Shown here piece after piece: positions 8,462 to 17,258 of a DNA stretch of 55,933 nucleotides. Position 1 is the stretch's first letter, and each line of letters opens with the position of its first letter. The DNA is from Gammaproteobacteria bacterium (GTDB lineage Bacteria; Pseudomonadota; Gammaproteobacteria; HK1). A program made the translations under genes and the position numbers. Location of the stretch: contig JAJFJU010000019.1 of assembly GCA_021773645.1 (NCBI GenBank), positions 1-55,933 on the forward strand. The letters are read 5' to 3'. Below the pieces are notes generated by a model. That model saw nothing but the letters and a program-made list of their open reading frames with translations. It ran no database searches and had not been told where the DNA came from.

Positions 8462-8948
8462 TCAAAACATTCGACATCCCGCCTTTGCCCAGCTAGGAGA
8501 TATCCTGACACGGGAAATTTCGGCTGCGACCACCCTGCTCCACTTGCTTCATAAAGAATGCAAGCTATTGCAGCACAACAACTTTTCCGAGCTAGCGGCT
8601 ACGGCTAATGAGAAGGAGATTGAAATCAGCACGCTCAATGCCCTTGCCCGTGAACAAGGCAGCTTGCTGCAGAAATTGGGCATTAGTGATGACGAGGATT
8701 GCACCATCCACCGACTTTTTGCCCCCCCGGGGATGCGGGAGCTGCGCATGCAGTGGGAAGCACTGATAGAGTTGCTTCACGACTGCCAGCGGCAAAATCA
8801 AATCAACGGTCAGGCGCTTGAATTAGGCCGCCAACACAATAGTCGAGCACTCGCTTTGCTGTTTGGAGACCGCAACACCGATAGCACCTACTCCCGCAAT
8901 GGTTCCCGTTCTAGCATTGCCCCAAGCCGTTACACTGCCTTGGCTTGA
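8451..8948 (+). CDS. flgN: Flagellar export chaperone FlgN
   Basis: FlgN is the cytoplasmic export chaperone for the hook-filament junction proteins FlgK and FlgL. The 165-aa protein is mostly helical with Leu/Gln-rich heptads, including LLHLLHKECKLLQHNNFSELAATANEKEIEI, which fits the FlgN fold. The start overlaps the flgM end, implying coupled translation. The last 19 bases overlap the end of the convergent gene at 8930. The C-terminal 30 residues are Ser/Arg-rich and poorly conserved. The assignment rests on the fold pattern plus the flgM neighbour. Confidence 0.88.
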   Translation: MALNQNIRHPAFAQLGDILTREISAATTLLHLLHKECKLLQHNNFSELAATANEKEIEISTLNALAREQGSLLQKLGISDDEDCTIHRLFAPPGMRELRMQWEALIELLHDCQRQNQINGQALELGRQHNSRALALLFGDRNTDSTYSRNGSRSSIAPSRYTALA

Positions 8949-9595
8949 TGCGGCTGTAGATGACTCACACAATATTCCGGCCAGCTCTCGGGTAAAGCAG
9001 CCAGATCCTCCGGACGATCAATATCCTGTTTTAGCGCTAACTCGACCCAACGCAAACTGGAAGCACGTAGCTTTTCCCGGGTTGAGTCCAGCACTGTCCC
9101 CCCTCCCCAAGCAATATCTTCAAAGATCTGCGGGGCAGATTGACGCAGACCAATCAGACAATAGCCGCCATCCTTGGTTGGTCCCAACACACTATCCGCA
9201 CCATCTCGCAACGCTTGAGCCATATTTTTCAGATCCGTAGCACTGATGCCCGGACAATCACTGCCAATCAGTATCGCCCCCGCGTAGGAAGACAAGGTGC
9301 TGTTAAACGCAGCAGACATCCGCTCACCCAGATCAACACCTTGCTGAAGATATAATTCAAGTGGGTAGCACTTAGCCAGGCTGGCAAAGCATTCGTGCTC
9401 AACCGTCGGGGTGGCATATAGAAACACCGGCCCTACACCGGCCTGATGAGCTACTTCGACCACAGACTTAAGCATCCGCCGATGCAGGCATGCCGCCCCA
9501 TCCGGCCCCAGTGCTGGAATCAAACGCCGTTTCGATTTGCCGGGAATGGGGGCGCGGGCAAAGATAAGTATGGGAATATCTTCGGTATTAACCAT
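8930..9595 (-). CDS. TIGR04282-type nucleotidyl/glycosyltransferase (DUF2064)
   Basis: This is a GT-A fold protein of the family found beside arsenosugar-type radical SAM genes. Visible motifs are the N-terminal IFARAPIPGKSKRRL nucleotide-binding loop (about residues 11-25), ILIGSDCPGISATDL with the metal-binding DCP (about 111-125) and LGPTKDGGYCLIGL. At 221 aa it has the family size. It overlaps the upstream gene by 8 bp, so it forms one unit with 9588-10286 and arsS. The family assignment is firm. The exact sugar or nucleotide substrate cannot be read from the sequence. Confidence 0.86.
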   Translation of the reverse strand: MVNTEDIPILIFARAPIPGKSKRRLIPALGPDGAACLHRRMLKSVVEVAHQAGVGPVFLYATPTVEHECFASLAKCYPLELYLQQGVDLGERMSAAFNSTLSSYAGAILIGSDCPGISATDLKNMAQALRDGADSVLGPTKDGGYCLIGLRQSAPQIFEDIAWGGGTVLDSTREKLRASSLRWVELALKQDIDRPEDLAALPESWPEYCVSHLQPHQAKAV

Positions 9596-10286
9596 AGCGA
9601 CGTGCTAATCCGGCGGGATCCCCACCAAAGGCATAAGATAGACGCAGCCACCACATCAGCAGCACGGTACGTATCACACCGTGCTCCTCCCAGCGGCGAC
9701 TAGAAGTGGTTACCTTTTCTCGCAAACAAAGCGGTGCAGCGAGGCGCTTCAACGCACAACTCATACTGATATCTTCCATCAGCGGAATATCCGGAAAGCC
9801 GTTGACCTCCATAAAGGCCTTTTGGCTTAGAAAGATGGCCTGGTCACCGGTGGCAATCCCGCTTAAGCGCGAACGCAGATTGATAAAAAACTCCACCACT
9901 CGCAACAACGGCTGAGCACCCGAGAGCTTCACATCAAAACGTCCCCAGCAGTGATTGGGATGCGCTAACCCCTGCTGCACCCGAGCCAATGCCTCGGGGG
10001 GTAAACGAGTATCAGCGTGTAGAAAGATCAGTATTTCACCGCGAGCCACTGCCGCCCCGGCATTCATTTGCCGACTACGCCCACGTTTCGAGACCACCAC
10101 TTGGTCAGCTCCGGCTTTGGCCAGCGCCAGAGTGCCATCCTCACTGCCGCCATCACAAACGATAATCTCGGCTCCCTGCAACCGTAGCGGCTGCAGGTTT
10201 TCCAGGGCATCTACAATGTTTGTGGCCTCGTTAAGGACCGGGATGATGATGGAATAGCAGGGATTTTGGGATTCCCCTTTGCTCAA
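9588..10286 (-). CDS. TIGR04283-type GT2 family glycosyltransferase
   Basis: This is a family 2 glycosyltransferase of the subgroup associated with arsenosugar-type clusters. It begins with YSIIIPVLNEATNI, then IIVCDGGSEDGT and KRGRSRQMNAGA, then the metal-binding FLHADTRLPP (about residues 89-98). GDQAIFLS and the acceptor-side PLMEDISMSCAL come later. The start is a TTG that overlaps the arsS stop as TTGA; no closer ATG gives a full N-terminal beta strand. It is a soluble, single-domain protein of 232 aa. The substrate is unknown. Confidence 0.86.
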   Translation of the reverse strand: MSKGESQNPCYSIIIPVLNEATNIVDALENLQPLRLQGAEIIVCDGGSEDGTLALAKAGADQVVVSKRGRSRQMNAGAAVARGEILIFLHADTRLPPEALARVQQGLAHPNHCWGRFDVKLSGAQPLLRVVEFFINLRSRLSGIATGDQAIFLSQKAFMEVNGFPDIPLMEDISMSCALKRLAAPLCLREKVTTSSRRWEEHGVIRTVLLMWWLRLSYAFGGDPAGLARRYG

Positions 10287-11245
10287 GTCAGTGCCCCGCC
10301 ACAGCTACTGCCCTGCCCCGCGGTGCATCCATAACAATGGTTATAGACTTGAATGGGCAAACCCGGGAGTGCGGCATCCAGAAGTTCCGAGAGATGGGGA
10401 TGAACACTACCGTTGTAGCGCAACGGTACCCCCAACATCTGATTAAAATCGCAATCATAGACGCGGCCTTGCCAGTCCACGCTCAATTGGCTACGACACA
10501 TCACATTCTTTAGGTTTTCCGGCTGATGGGCACCCCGCAACAAATCGATATACCCCTGAAGCTTTCCCTTTGAAATCAATGTGCTGCCAAAACGACCAAT
10601 GGGCAAATTGGTTAACGCATAGAGGGCATTGAAGGAAATTCCGTAGCGCTCATGCAGAACTTGTTTGTAGTCTGCTTCCAAGGTCTCCTGGGCGGGCGGC
10701 AAGGTCGCACCCTCGGGGTTATAAATAAGGTCGAGTTCCAGTTCAGTACCCGCTTTCCCGTAACCCAGCTCATTGAGTCGCTGCAACATGCGGATGCTAG
10801 AGCCGAACACCCCGTCACCCCGCTGGGCATCGACATTGTCTTCCATATAACAGGGCAAGGAGGCCACAACATTCACCCGTTGCTCAGCGAAAAACTCCGC
10901 CAACTCCTCGTATCCCGATTCCTCAAGGATGGTCAGATTGCAACGATCAATGACCCGTACCCCCATCTCTCTAGCCGTCTGTACCAAATAACGAAAATGG
11001 GCATTCATCTCCGGTGCCCCACCGGTGAGATCAATGGTGCTTGCCCCTGAACGCTTTAGGAAACGGATAACCATATCAACGGTCTCCCGATCCATCTCCT
11101 CTTTGCGTCGCGGGCTGGCCGCCACATGGCAATGCAGACAAGAGAGGTTGCAGCGATAACCCAGATTGACCTGAAGGGTATCCAGTTCGCCGCGGCGGAT
11201 GGCGGGAAAATCACTCTCAGTAATATGTGGCAAGACGTCGTGCAT
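10283..11245 (-). CDS. arsS: Arsenosugar biosynthesis radical SAM protein ArsS
   Basis: ArsS-family proteins are radical SAM enzymes linked to arsenosugar formation from methylated arsenic. The iron-sulfur motif CNLSCLHC lies at residues 32-39 (CxxxCxxC). DLTGGAPEMN follows as the SAM-binding GGE-like motif. The C-terminal DUF3641 part carries CRSQLSVDWQGRVYDCDFNQML and the terminal CYGCTAGQGSSCGG. A TTG sits directly before the ATG, but the ATG at 11245 has GAGGA at good spacing (320 aa). It leads a three-gene overlapping cluster. No arsM methyltransferase is in the window, so the methylated substrate must come from elsewhere. Confidence 0.9.
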   Translation of the reverse strand: MHDVLPHITESDFPAIRRGELDTLQVNLGYRCNLSCLHCHVAASPRRKEEMDRETVDMVIRFLKRSGASTIDLTGGAPEMNAHFRYLVQTAREMGVRVIDRCNLTILEESGYEELAEFFAEQRVNVVASLPCYMEDNVDAQRGDGVFGSSIRMLQRLNELGYGKAGTELELDLIYNPEGATLPPAQETLEADYKQVLHERYGISFNALYALTNLPIGRFGSTLISKGKLQGYIDLLRGAHQPENLKNVMCRSQLSVDWQGRVYDCDFNQMLGVPLRYNGSVHPHLSELLDAALPGLPIQVYNHCYGCTAGQGSSCGGALT

Positions 11246-11261
11246 CAATATTCCTCTTTGG

Positions 11262-11420
11262 GGAAGCTCTGATTTATTCGGAGCAAAACAAATTATGATT
11301 CAAAATATTCATATTCAAGACGTTAATCGCACGTAATAGCAGACTATTGCGAAGAGCAACAACGATAAAGATGGGCATTTTGGGTGCGAGATGCGAGTTC
11401 ATGAATAGATCAGAGCTTCC
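11262..11420. mobile_element. MITE-like element with 18-bp terminal inverted repeats
   Basis: The left end GGAAGCTCTGATTTATTC (11262-11279) and the reverse complement of the right end (11403-11420) agree at 17 of 18 positions. The 159-bp interior is A/T-rich, has no long reading frame and holds a hairpin AATAG-caga-CTATT at 11335-11348. I see no clear target-site duplication. It lies 16 bp upstream of arsS, so the arsS promoter is inside it or beyond it. The missing transposase and small size suggest a non-autonomous element; the parent family is not identifiable from the sequence alone. Confidence 0.7.
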
Positions 11421-11543
11421 TTAGCTAAGGCGCGAATAATAACGGGGGTTTGAGGTCGCCGCCATGCCGAAAGTTCCCTGTTACAGGAGGCGATGATCCT
11501 ATGGCAGCGCCGTCAACAGCACGGTAGAATAGCGCGCCTGTGT
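11421..11543. other. Gap before tRNA-Ala with probable promoter
   Basis: A 10-base palindrome CTTAGCTAAG lies at about 11420-11429. A -10-like TAGAAT at 11525-11530, followed by a GC-rich discriminator, lies 14 bases before the tRNA and is its likely promoter. The -35 match is poor. No protein gene is visible. Confidence 0.4.
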
Positions 11544-11619
<76 letters not shown>

Positions 11620-11655
11620 ATTTTCCTTCTTTCCTACCCTTGAAAAAACACTCCA

Positions 11656-12174
11656 CTAGCCTAGTTTTCGTGGGCTTACAAAGTACTCCAACTTCCATTC
11701 CACAATAGCCGTTTGCCGCCATGATGATAAGTTGGATTGCAGTATCGCCAAGCCCGCGGTGGGATATTTGCCTTTCAAGTCAGCGCCTAACACCTGTTCT
11801 CCAGCACATACCAACTGTTCAGACAGCTCCTGTATGCCCGGATTATGGGCAATGACCATCAATGACTCCAGGGAGTTTTCTGTCTGGCTAATACAGCTCA
11901 AAATGGTGGCGGGACTGGCGAGATAAAGACTGTCATCCAAGGTTGTCGGCGGTCGCAGTGGTAATTCTGACAACATCCCAAGCAAGGTTTCACGCGCACG
12001 ACACGCGCCAGAGCAGAGGATATGCGCTGGAATCAGTCGTTGCTGATGGAGAAAACGTCCAATGCGCTGGGCCCCTTCACGGCCCCGATCATTGAGAGGA
12101 CGGTCAAAATCCGTACAAGCAAGACTTCCCCAATCAGATTTGGCGTGGCGCAACAAATAGAGGCGGGCCTTCAT
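11656..12174 (-). CDS. sixA: SixA-type phosphohistidine phosphatase
   Basis: This is a histidine phosphatase superfamily protein like E. coli SixA, which dephosphorylates phosphohistidine on signalling or PTS proteins. The catalytic LRHAKSDW lies near residue 8-15. FDRPLNDRGREGAQRIG, SGACRARETL and the second-half VIAHNPGIQEL are the family motifs. The 172 aa are normal for this single-domain type. An in-frame GTG two codons upstream has no better ribosome-binding site, so the ATG is chosen. It is 33 bp downstream of ppk1, which suggests a link to phosphate or polyphosphate metabolism. That link is inference. Confidence 0.88.
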   Translation of the reverse strand: MKARLYLLRHAKSDWGSLACTDFDRPLNDRGREGAQRIGRFLHQQRLIPAHILCSGACRARETLLGMLSELPLRPPTTLDDSLYLASPATILSCISQTENSLESLMVIAHNPGIQELSEQLVCAGEQVLGADLKGKYPTAGLAILQSNLSSWRQTAIVEWKLEYFVSPRKLG

Positions 12175-12207
12175 TGGCACACCGGTTCAGCAAAGCTATC
12201 TAATTGG

Positions 12208-14514
12208 TTAGTGTCGTGCCCCACCACGACGACGTGCGATTCCCTTGGGTTTTCTTTTGCGTAGGCGGGTAGCGGAAAAATAGTGTCGCTGAGCGGCCTC
12301 AATAAATATTTGCTGTGCCGAGCGTATTTCGTTTCCCCGTCCCGGCCGACGCTGCCGATAACTGCCATCTGACTGCATGTCCCAAGCGGTTCGGTTGTCG
12401 TTTAGCTGAGTTGTGAGGATGAAACCCAGGTCCTCTTGTAATGCTGCTTCCTCTACCGGGATGACCAACTCTACCCGGCTCTCCAGATTCCTTTTCATCA
12501 GGTCCGCTGAGCCAATAAAATATTCATCGGCCCCGCCATTACGGAAATGAAAGATCCGGGCATGCTCAAGAAATTGCCCCACCAGACTCACTACACGAAT
12601 ATTTTCCGATATCCCAGCCAGACCCGGCCGTAAGCGACAGGTATCACGAACTACCAACTCTACTCGCACCCCAGCTTGCGAAGCCTGATAGAGGGCTCGA
12701 GTAATATCCGGGTCCTCCAGGGCGTTGGTTTTTAAGCGAATAAGCCCGGGCAGCTCCTTGGAATGAAGCTCAATTTCACGCTTTATCTTATCCAGCAACG
12801 ACTGTTTGAGCACCTTGGGCGCCGGCAGCAGCTTCCCGTAGTTTCGCTTTGGCTTGTATCCCGTGGTCAGGTAGTTAAACAGCTCGGTCAGCCCTTCACC
12901 GATCTCCGGGTCACAGGTTAGAACCCCCAGATCGGCGTATAAACGCGCGGTACCGGCGTGATAATTCCCCGTACCCACATGAGCATAGCGCCGTAAACCT
13001 TCATAGTCCCGACGTATTACCAGACAAACCTTGGAATGGGTTTTAAGTCCCACCACGCCATACGTCACGTTAATGCCAACGGTCTCCAGCCGATTTGCCC
13101 AGCGAATATTGGCGGCCTCATCAAAGCGCGCCTTTAGCTCCACCACCACCGAGACATGTTTGCCATTACGCGCCGCATCCACCAGATAATCAATAATTTT
13201 TGTGCCCGCCGAAGTTCGGTAGAGGGTGAGCTTTATCGCCAGCACCTTCGGGTCTTTACTGGCCTCCCTGACAAAACGTTCCACTGAGGTGGCAAAGGAT
13301 TCATAAGGGTGCTGCAAAAGAATCGGCCCCGTGTCACGAATGATATGAAAAATATTCCGCGTATCGTGCAGCTTGGCATTTTCCACCGGGTGATGCTCGA
13401 TATCGTGAAGCTCCGGCCCACCAAGGCCTGCAAGCGCCATCAGATCCCCCATGCCCAGCAGGGTATCCTCGAAATAGATATCGGCGTCCTCATCCAGACC
13501 CAGTTCGGAAGCCAGCATTCCCCGGTGTAGCGCACTCATATTGCCGGTGACCTCAAGGCGCACCATGGGGGAAAACTTGCGATCTCTTAGCTCGGTTTCG
13601 ATCATATCGAGCAGATCATCTGCAAGCTCTTCATCCTGTTCGGTATTTGCATTCCGTGTGACCCGAAACAATTCACAGGAGACCACTTCCATACCCGGAA
13701 ATAGGAAATCCAGGTTATGACCCATGACCTCCTCTACTGGAATGAAACACTCTCGCTCACCGACACGTAGAAAACGGGGAATACCATTCCCCTGCGGCAC
13801 CTTCAATCGTGCGAGTAGCAGTTCTTCTTCGCCCGGATGCCTCAAGGTCACGAGCAAATTAAGGGAGAGATTGGAAAGAAATGGAAAGGGATGGGCTGGA
13901 TCCATCGCCTGCGGGGTAATCAGTGGAAATATATCGGTGCGAAAATGCTCCCGTAATGCGGCCTGTTCCTCCAGATTCAATTCACTGTAGCAGGCGGGCA
14001 ACAGGATACCTTCCTTCTCCAGCATGCGACGCAATTGAACGAAGGTCTGGTGTTTAATCTTTTGCATCTCGCGCACCACCGCACAGCATTCGTCAATCTG
14101 CTGCTGTGGGGTGCGCCCGTCTATAGTCGGCTCGTGGGCACCGGCAGCAACCAGATGCTTGAGGCCACCAATACGCTTCATGAAGAACTCGTCGAGATTC
14201 GAATCCACGATAGAAAGGAATTTGACCCGCTCCCCCAGTGGCGTGCGTCGGTCACGGGCCTCGTGCAGTACCCGCTTGTTAAAGTTCAGCCAGGTCAGCT
14301 CACGATTTAGATAAAGCTCGGGACTATCCAGGTCGATATCGGAAGCGACCTTTCCTGTCGTCTCGGCAACGCCTTTGTCTTCAGCGGGTAAAGCTTCAGC
14401 CTTTCCCACCGCGGATTTTTTCGCTAGTGCAGACATTTCCTCTTCTTTGGCAGAGGAAATAATAGTGTCCAGGATTTCCGTTACGCTCGTTACGGTTTTT
14501 TCTTTGGCAGCCAT
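12208..14514 (-). CDS. ppk1: Polyphosphate kinase 1
   Basis: Ppk1 reversibly transfers the gamma-phosphate of ATP onto polyphosphate at the inner membrane. From about residue 67, LYLNRELTWLNFNKRVL starts the conserved protein. The catalytic loop KTHSKV at 491-496 carries the phospho-accepting His at about 493, followed by GTGNYHAGTARLYADL. The second conserved LEHARIFHFRNGG and IGSADLMKRNLESRVEL are present. At 768 aa it is about 80 longer than E. coli Ppk. The extra length comes from a Lys/Ala/Glu-rich N-terminal stretch (an internal Met at 27 is an alternative start) and a basic C-terminus (RKRKPKGIARRRGG). It forms a cluster with ppk2 and the CYTH-CHAD gene. Confidence 0.96.
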   Translation of the reverse strand: MAAKEKTVTSVTEILDTIISSAKEEEMSALAKKSAVGKAEALPAEDKGVAETTGKVASDIDLDSPELYLNRELTWLNFNKRVLHEARDRRTPLGERVKFLSIVDSNLDEFFMKRIGGLKHLVAAGAHEPTIDGRTPQQQIDECCAVVREMQKIKHQTFVQLRRMLEKEGILLPACYSELNLEEQAALREHFRTDIFPLITPQAMDPAHPFPFLSNLSLNLLVTLRHPGEEELLLARLKVPQGNGIPRFLRVGERECFIPVEEVMGHNLDFLFPGMEVVSCELFRVTRNANTEQDEELADDLLDMIETELRDRKFSPMVRLEVTGNMSALHRGMLASELGLDEDADIYFEDTLLGMGDLMALAGLGGPELHDIEHHPVENAKLHDTRNIFHIIRDTGPILLQHPYESFATSVERFVREASKDPKVLAIKLTLYRTSAGTKIIDYLVDAARNGKHVSVVVELKARFDEAANIRWANRLETVGINVTYGVVGLKTHSKVCLVIRRDYEGLRRYAHVGTGNYHAGTARLYADLGVLTCDPEIGEGLTELFNYLTTGYKPKRNYGKLLPAPKVLKQSLLDKIKREIELHSKELPGLIRLKTNALEDPDITRALYQASQAGVRVELVVRDTCRLRPGLAGISENIRVVSLVGQFLEHARIFHFRNGGADEYFIGSADLMKRNLESRVELVIPVEEAALQEDLGFILTTQLNDNRTAWDMQSDGSYRQRRPGRGNEIRSAQQIFIEAAQRHYFSATRLRKRKPKGIARRRGGARH

Positions 14515-14566
14515 TTTAACTTCTCTCTTTTCCTGTATTGGGACGCACCGGGCCGATCATGCGCAA

Positions 14567-15445
14567 TCAGTAGGCGTCAGGAACAAAACTCTGGTCGCTC
14601 ATAGGCGGGCGCACGTAACCAGTATCCCCTTGCCGTGGTGGCAGTTTTATCTGCTTGGGCGTCAGGTCCTCGTAGGGAATCATGCTCAACAGGTGCCGGA
14701 TACAATTGAGTCGAGCCCGCTTTTTCACGTCGGCATCCACCACATACCAGGGCGCCTGCTTAATATCCGTATGGGCAAAAAGATCATCCTTTGCCCGGGA
14801 GTACTCCGCCCATCTGGAACGGGATTCCAGGTCCATGGGGCTTAGTTTCCAGTGCTTGGTGGGATCCCCAATGCGTGACTGGAAGCGTCGTTCCTGCTCC
14901 TCGTCACTGACCGAAAACCAGTATTTAATCAGGATGGTTCCAGAACGCACCAGCATGCGTTCAAATTCCGGGCAGGAGCGCAGGAACTCCCAGTATTCCT
15001 CGTCGGAACAAAATCCCATCACCCGTTCTACGCCACCCCGGTTGTACCAACTGCGATCAAATAGCACCATTTCTCCAGCCGCCGGAAGATTTGGAACATA
15101 GCGCTGAAAATACCACTGACTCTTTTCCCGCTCCGTTGGAGTGCCCAAGGCCACCACCCGACAAACACGCGGATTGAGGCTTTGGGTAATGCGTTTGATC
15201 ACCCCACCCTTCCCTGCCGCGTCCCGACCCTCGAAGATAACCACCACTTTCAGACCCGCGTGTTTGATCCATTCCTGCAATTTGACCAACTCTATCTGCA
15301 GGTTAAGCAATTCCTTCTCATACAGCTTATTGTTTATTTTGTTCTTCTTTCCCGGTGGTTTAACTTCAATCTTGGTTTCACTATTGGGTGCCACACGCAT
15401 ATGGTTTTGCGCCTTGCCTTTGGTACTTCCCTTGCTCTTGGCCAT
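14567..15445 (-). CDS. ppk2: Polyphosphate kinase 2 family protein
   Basis: Ppk2 proteins transfer phosphate between polyphosphate and nucleotides, often making GTP or ATP from diphosphates. The P-loop FEGRDAAGKGG lies at residues 71-81. The lid and Walker B part FDRSWYNRGGVERVMGF lies at about 129-145, and DPTKHWKLSPMDLESRSRW follows. At 292 aa it is a one-domain Ppk2 with the class I pattern. The frame stays open upstream to 15703, but that stretch overlaps the CYTH-CHAD gene and looks non-coding. The ATG at 15445 begins the basic MAKSKG leader. It sits 52 bp before ppk1. Confidence 0.93.
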   Translation of the reverse strand: MAKSKGSTKGKAQNHMRVAPNSETKIEVKPPGKKNKINNKLYEKELLNLQIELVKLQEWIKHAGLKVVVIFEGRDAAGKGGVIKRITQSLNPRVCRVVALGTPTEREKSQWYFQRYVPNLPAAGEMVLFDRSWYNRGGVERVMGFCSDEEYWEFLRSCPEFERMLVRSGTILIKYWFSVSDEEQERRFQSRIGDPTKHWKLSPMDLESRSRWAEYSRAKDDLFAHTDIKQAPWYVVDADVKKRARLNCIRHLLSMIPYEDLTPKQIKLPPRQGDTGYVRPPMSDQSFVPDAY

Positions 15446-15596
15446 AGTTTTGCTAATCCCGTAAAAAATGGCTGCCAACGCGGCAGATGGTGAAAGAAGA
15501 GTTAGAGTGGTATCACAAATAAACCTTATATGGAATAGCCATCTCCGGATAATTAGCGGAAAGCCATGAAAAACTAAAGGTTGGATAGCTTGCCAT

Positions 15597-17156
15597 TCAC
15601 CAAAAAGACTTGCAGTCACAGAATTTCCCAAAGGCAAGGTCGGAGCGGAGAAGCAGTTGAGATTTTTGCTGCATATGCCACCCAACCACCATACCCGCCG
15701 CAAACCGAATATCCGCCTCCTCGGTCCCTAAATCAGATAATAAGCTACTGGCATTGGCTGCATCATTAAGGTGCCCCAGGGCATCTTGAAAACGACCTAT
15801 AGCAACAAGGAAAGGGTGTGCTTTTTTGTTTGGATACCGCGATTGGAAGGCGTGGGCCGCATAGCGTAGTTTCTTCAATTCAATGCGTAGCTGGTGACGT
15901 TGTTCGTCCGTTTTCGACGACAAGTTCTCTGCATCCTTCATCACACGTCGCAGACGTTTGGACAGGACTTTTTCTATAAAAGCTTTTGCCGGCTTGCGCA
16001 GGGCTTTGCCCTGTTTCCCGTTAGAAGTACAGCCTTGCTCCAATTGATAAATCCACAATCCGAAAGTGAGCAGAAATTGTGTGTAGCGAGGTGATTTAAT
16101 AACCGCTGTCACCCCTTGGGCATCCGCCTCACGCAAATGCGCCAAATATGCACGCAAGGATTGGCTTTGCCCTGGCTCAAACTTCACCGTCTCAAGAAAA
16201 TCCGATATCAATACATCCCAGTCTCTGAGCGGAGCTAAGGCCCGGTGCGCCCATTTGAGCTCAACACGCAACCAGCGGACCTTGTCCCCAGGCAGCTGCT
16301 TACAAAACAGCGCCACAAAAGTGCGCAGACGACGCAATGCAACCCGCGCCTGATGAACGGCCTCCATGCCGGCATTTAATAGCCCAGCCTCATTTGCCAT
16401 TAGATGTTCAAGCCCGTTGCGCAATATCAGCACGAATAGGTTGCCGATGCTCGCATCAGCAGGAAGCGACAAAGATTTTGCCTTAACACCCACTAACTCC
16501 TGAGGGCTTAGGTGGGAAAAACCACGCTCCGCCTTGCTTAATATCGATAGCTGGAGAGGCACCTGCTGGTGAACCTGAAGTGCCAGTTGAAAGAGTTCCC
16601 CGGGGTCACCGTGCTGTAACCCCAACTCCAGCTCACACAGCGCCTCCCCCTTTTCATTAACCCGAATTTCACCTTGATCGAGATCGATACGAAGCTGAGT
16701 GCCTTGAGCTGTACGCAGAGGCCAACTAGTCCGTTGGAAGCGGGTTTCAAAGAGAGGAATAAATCCAGTCGCCCCTATTTCTTCGACTCTCTCTCGCACT
16801 TGGGCGTCTGGAATCATCCGAATATCAGGAACAGGGACAGCTAACCTCGATTCGTATTCACCACGAAACTCCAGCCCACCTACACGAGCACGCCTGAATT
16901 TAACGCACTGGATGATCTCTTCATCTTCATAGCGTAGCCGTAGACTCAGTCCAGCTTTGCGCAAATCATGATCGATGGTGTCAAAGTAACGGGTGCGAAG
17001 CTGGTGAACGGTGGCTCTCCCCGTTGCCATTTGCTTGAATAGGGGCAATTCCAATAAGCGCTGATACGCGATCCGCGTACACCGAAGCTTTAGCTCGATC
17101 TCTAAGCTATCGGCATTGGTATCCATAGCCAGAGCATAACCCATAGCCCACGCCAT
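15597..17156 (-). CDS. CYTH and CHAD domain protein (polyphosphate-associated)
   Basis: Residues about 17-210 form a CYTH/triphosphatase tunnel domain. It has the ExExK signature EIELK (19-23), RYFDT, then LRLRYED and QCVKFRR. Residues about 225-515 form a CHAD domain rich in conserved His/Arg/Lys: VHQARVALRRLRTF, WAHRALAPLRDWDVL, HQLRIELKKLRYAAHAF. CYTH proteins of this type hydrolyse inorganic triphosphate, and CHAD domains bind polyphosphate. It is first in a four-gene minus-strand cluster with ppk2, ppk1 and sixA, which supports that role. Start is the ATG at 17156; an ATG ten codons later (17126) is also possible. Confidence 0.9.
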   Translation of the reverse strand: MAWAMGYALAMDTNADSLEIELKLRCTRIAYQRLLELPLFKQMATGRATVHQLRTRYFDTIDHDLRKAGLSLRLRYEDEEIIQCVKFRRARVGGLEFRGEYESRLAVPVPDIRMIPDAQVRERVEEIGATGFIPLFETRFQRTSWPLRTAQGTQLRIDLDQGEIRVNEKGEALCELELGLQHGDPGELFQLALQVHQQVPLQLSILSKAERGFSHLSPQELVGVKAKSLSLPADASIGNLFVLILRNGLEHLMANEAGLLNAGMEAVHQARVALRRLRTFVALFCKQLPGDKVRWLRVELKWAHRALAPLRDWDVLISDFLETVKFEPGQSQSLRAYLAHLREADAQGVTAVIKSPRYTQFLLTFGLWIYQLEQGCTSNGKQGKALRKPAKAFIEKVLSKRLRRVMKDAENLSSKTDEQRHQLRIELKKLRYAAHAFQSRYPNKKAHPFLVAIGRFQDALGHLNDAANASSLLSDLGTEEADIRFAAGMVVGWHMQQKSQLLLRSDLAFGKFCDCKSFW

Positions 17157-17186
17157 CTACGGCCCACCATAAACAGATATTTGGGC

Positions 17187-17214
17187 ATACTAGCATCGCT
17201 TTGTCAGCACTCAA
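17187..17214 (-). promoter_or_regulatory. Candidate sigma70 promoter of the polyphosphate cluster
   Basis: On the minus strand TTGAGT and TAGTAT are separated by 16 bases, each 4 of 6 to consensus, about 30 bases before the CYTH-CHAD ATG. It overlaps the oppositely directed tRNA-Arg promoter. I saw no Pho box in the region. Confidence 0.4.
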
Positions 17215-17229
17215 TACAGCGTGTAATAT
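17201..17229 (+). promoter_or_regulatory. Sigma70 promoter of tRNA-Arg
   Basis: TTGTCA (5 of 6) and TAATAT preceded by TG are separated by 17 bases. A GC-rich discriminator follows, and the tRNA starts 30 bases beyond the -10 element. This is a typical stable-RNA promoter layout. Confidence 0.6.
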
Positions 17230-17258
17230 GCGCTCGACTTCACCGCCACACACCTTGC

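Noticed and set aside
15446-15703. 86-residue N-terminal extension of Ppk2
   Set aside because: It overlaps the CYTH-CHAD gene, has no Ppk2 similarity, and a good ATG with the normal basic start lies at 15445.
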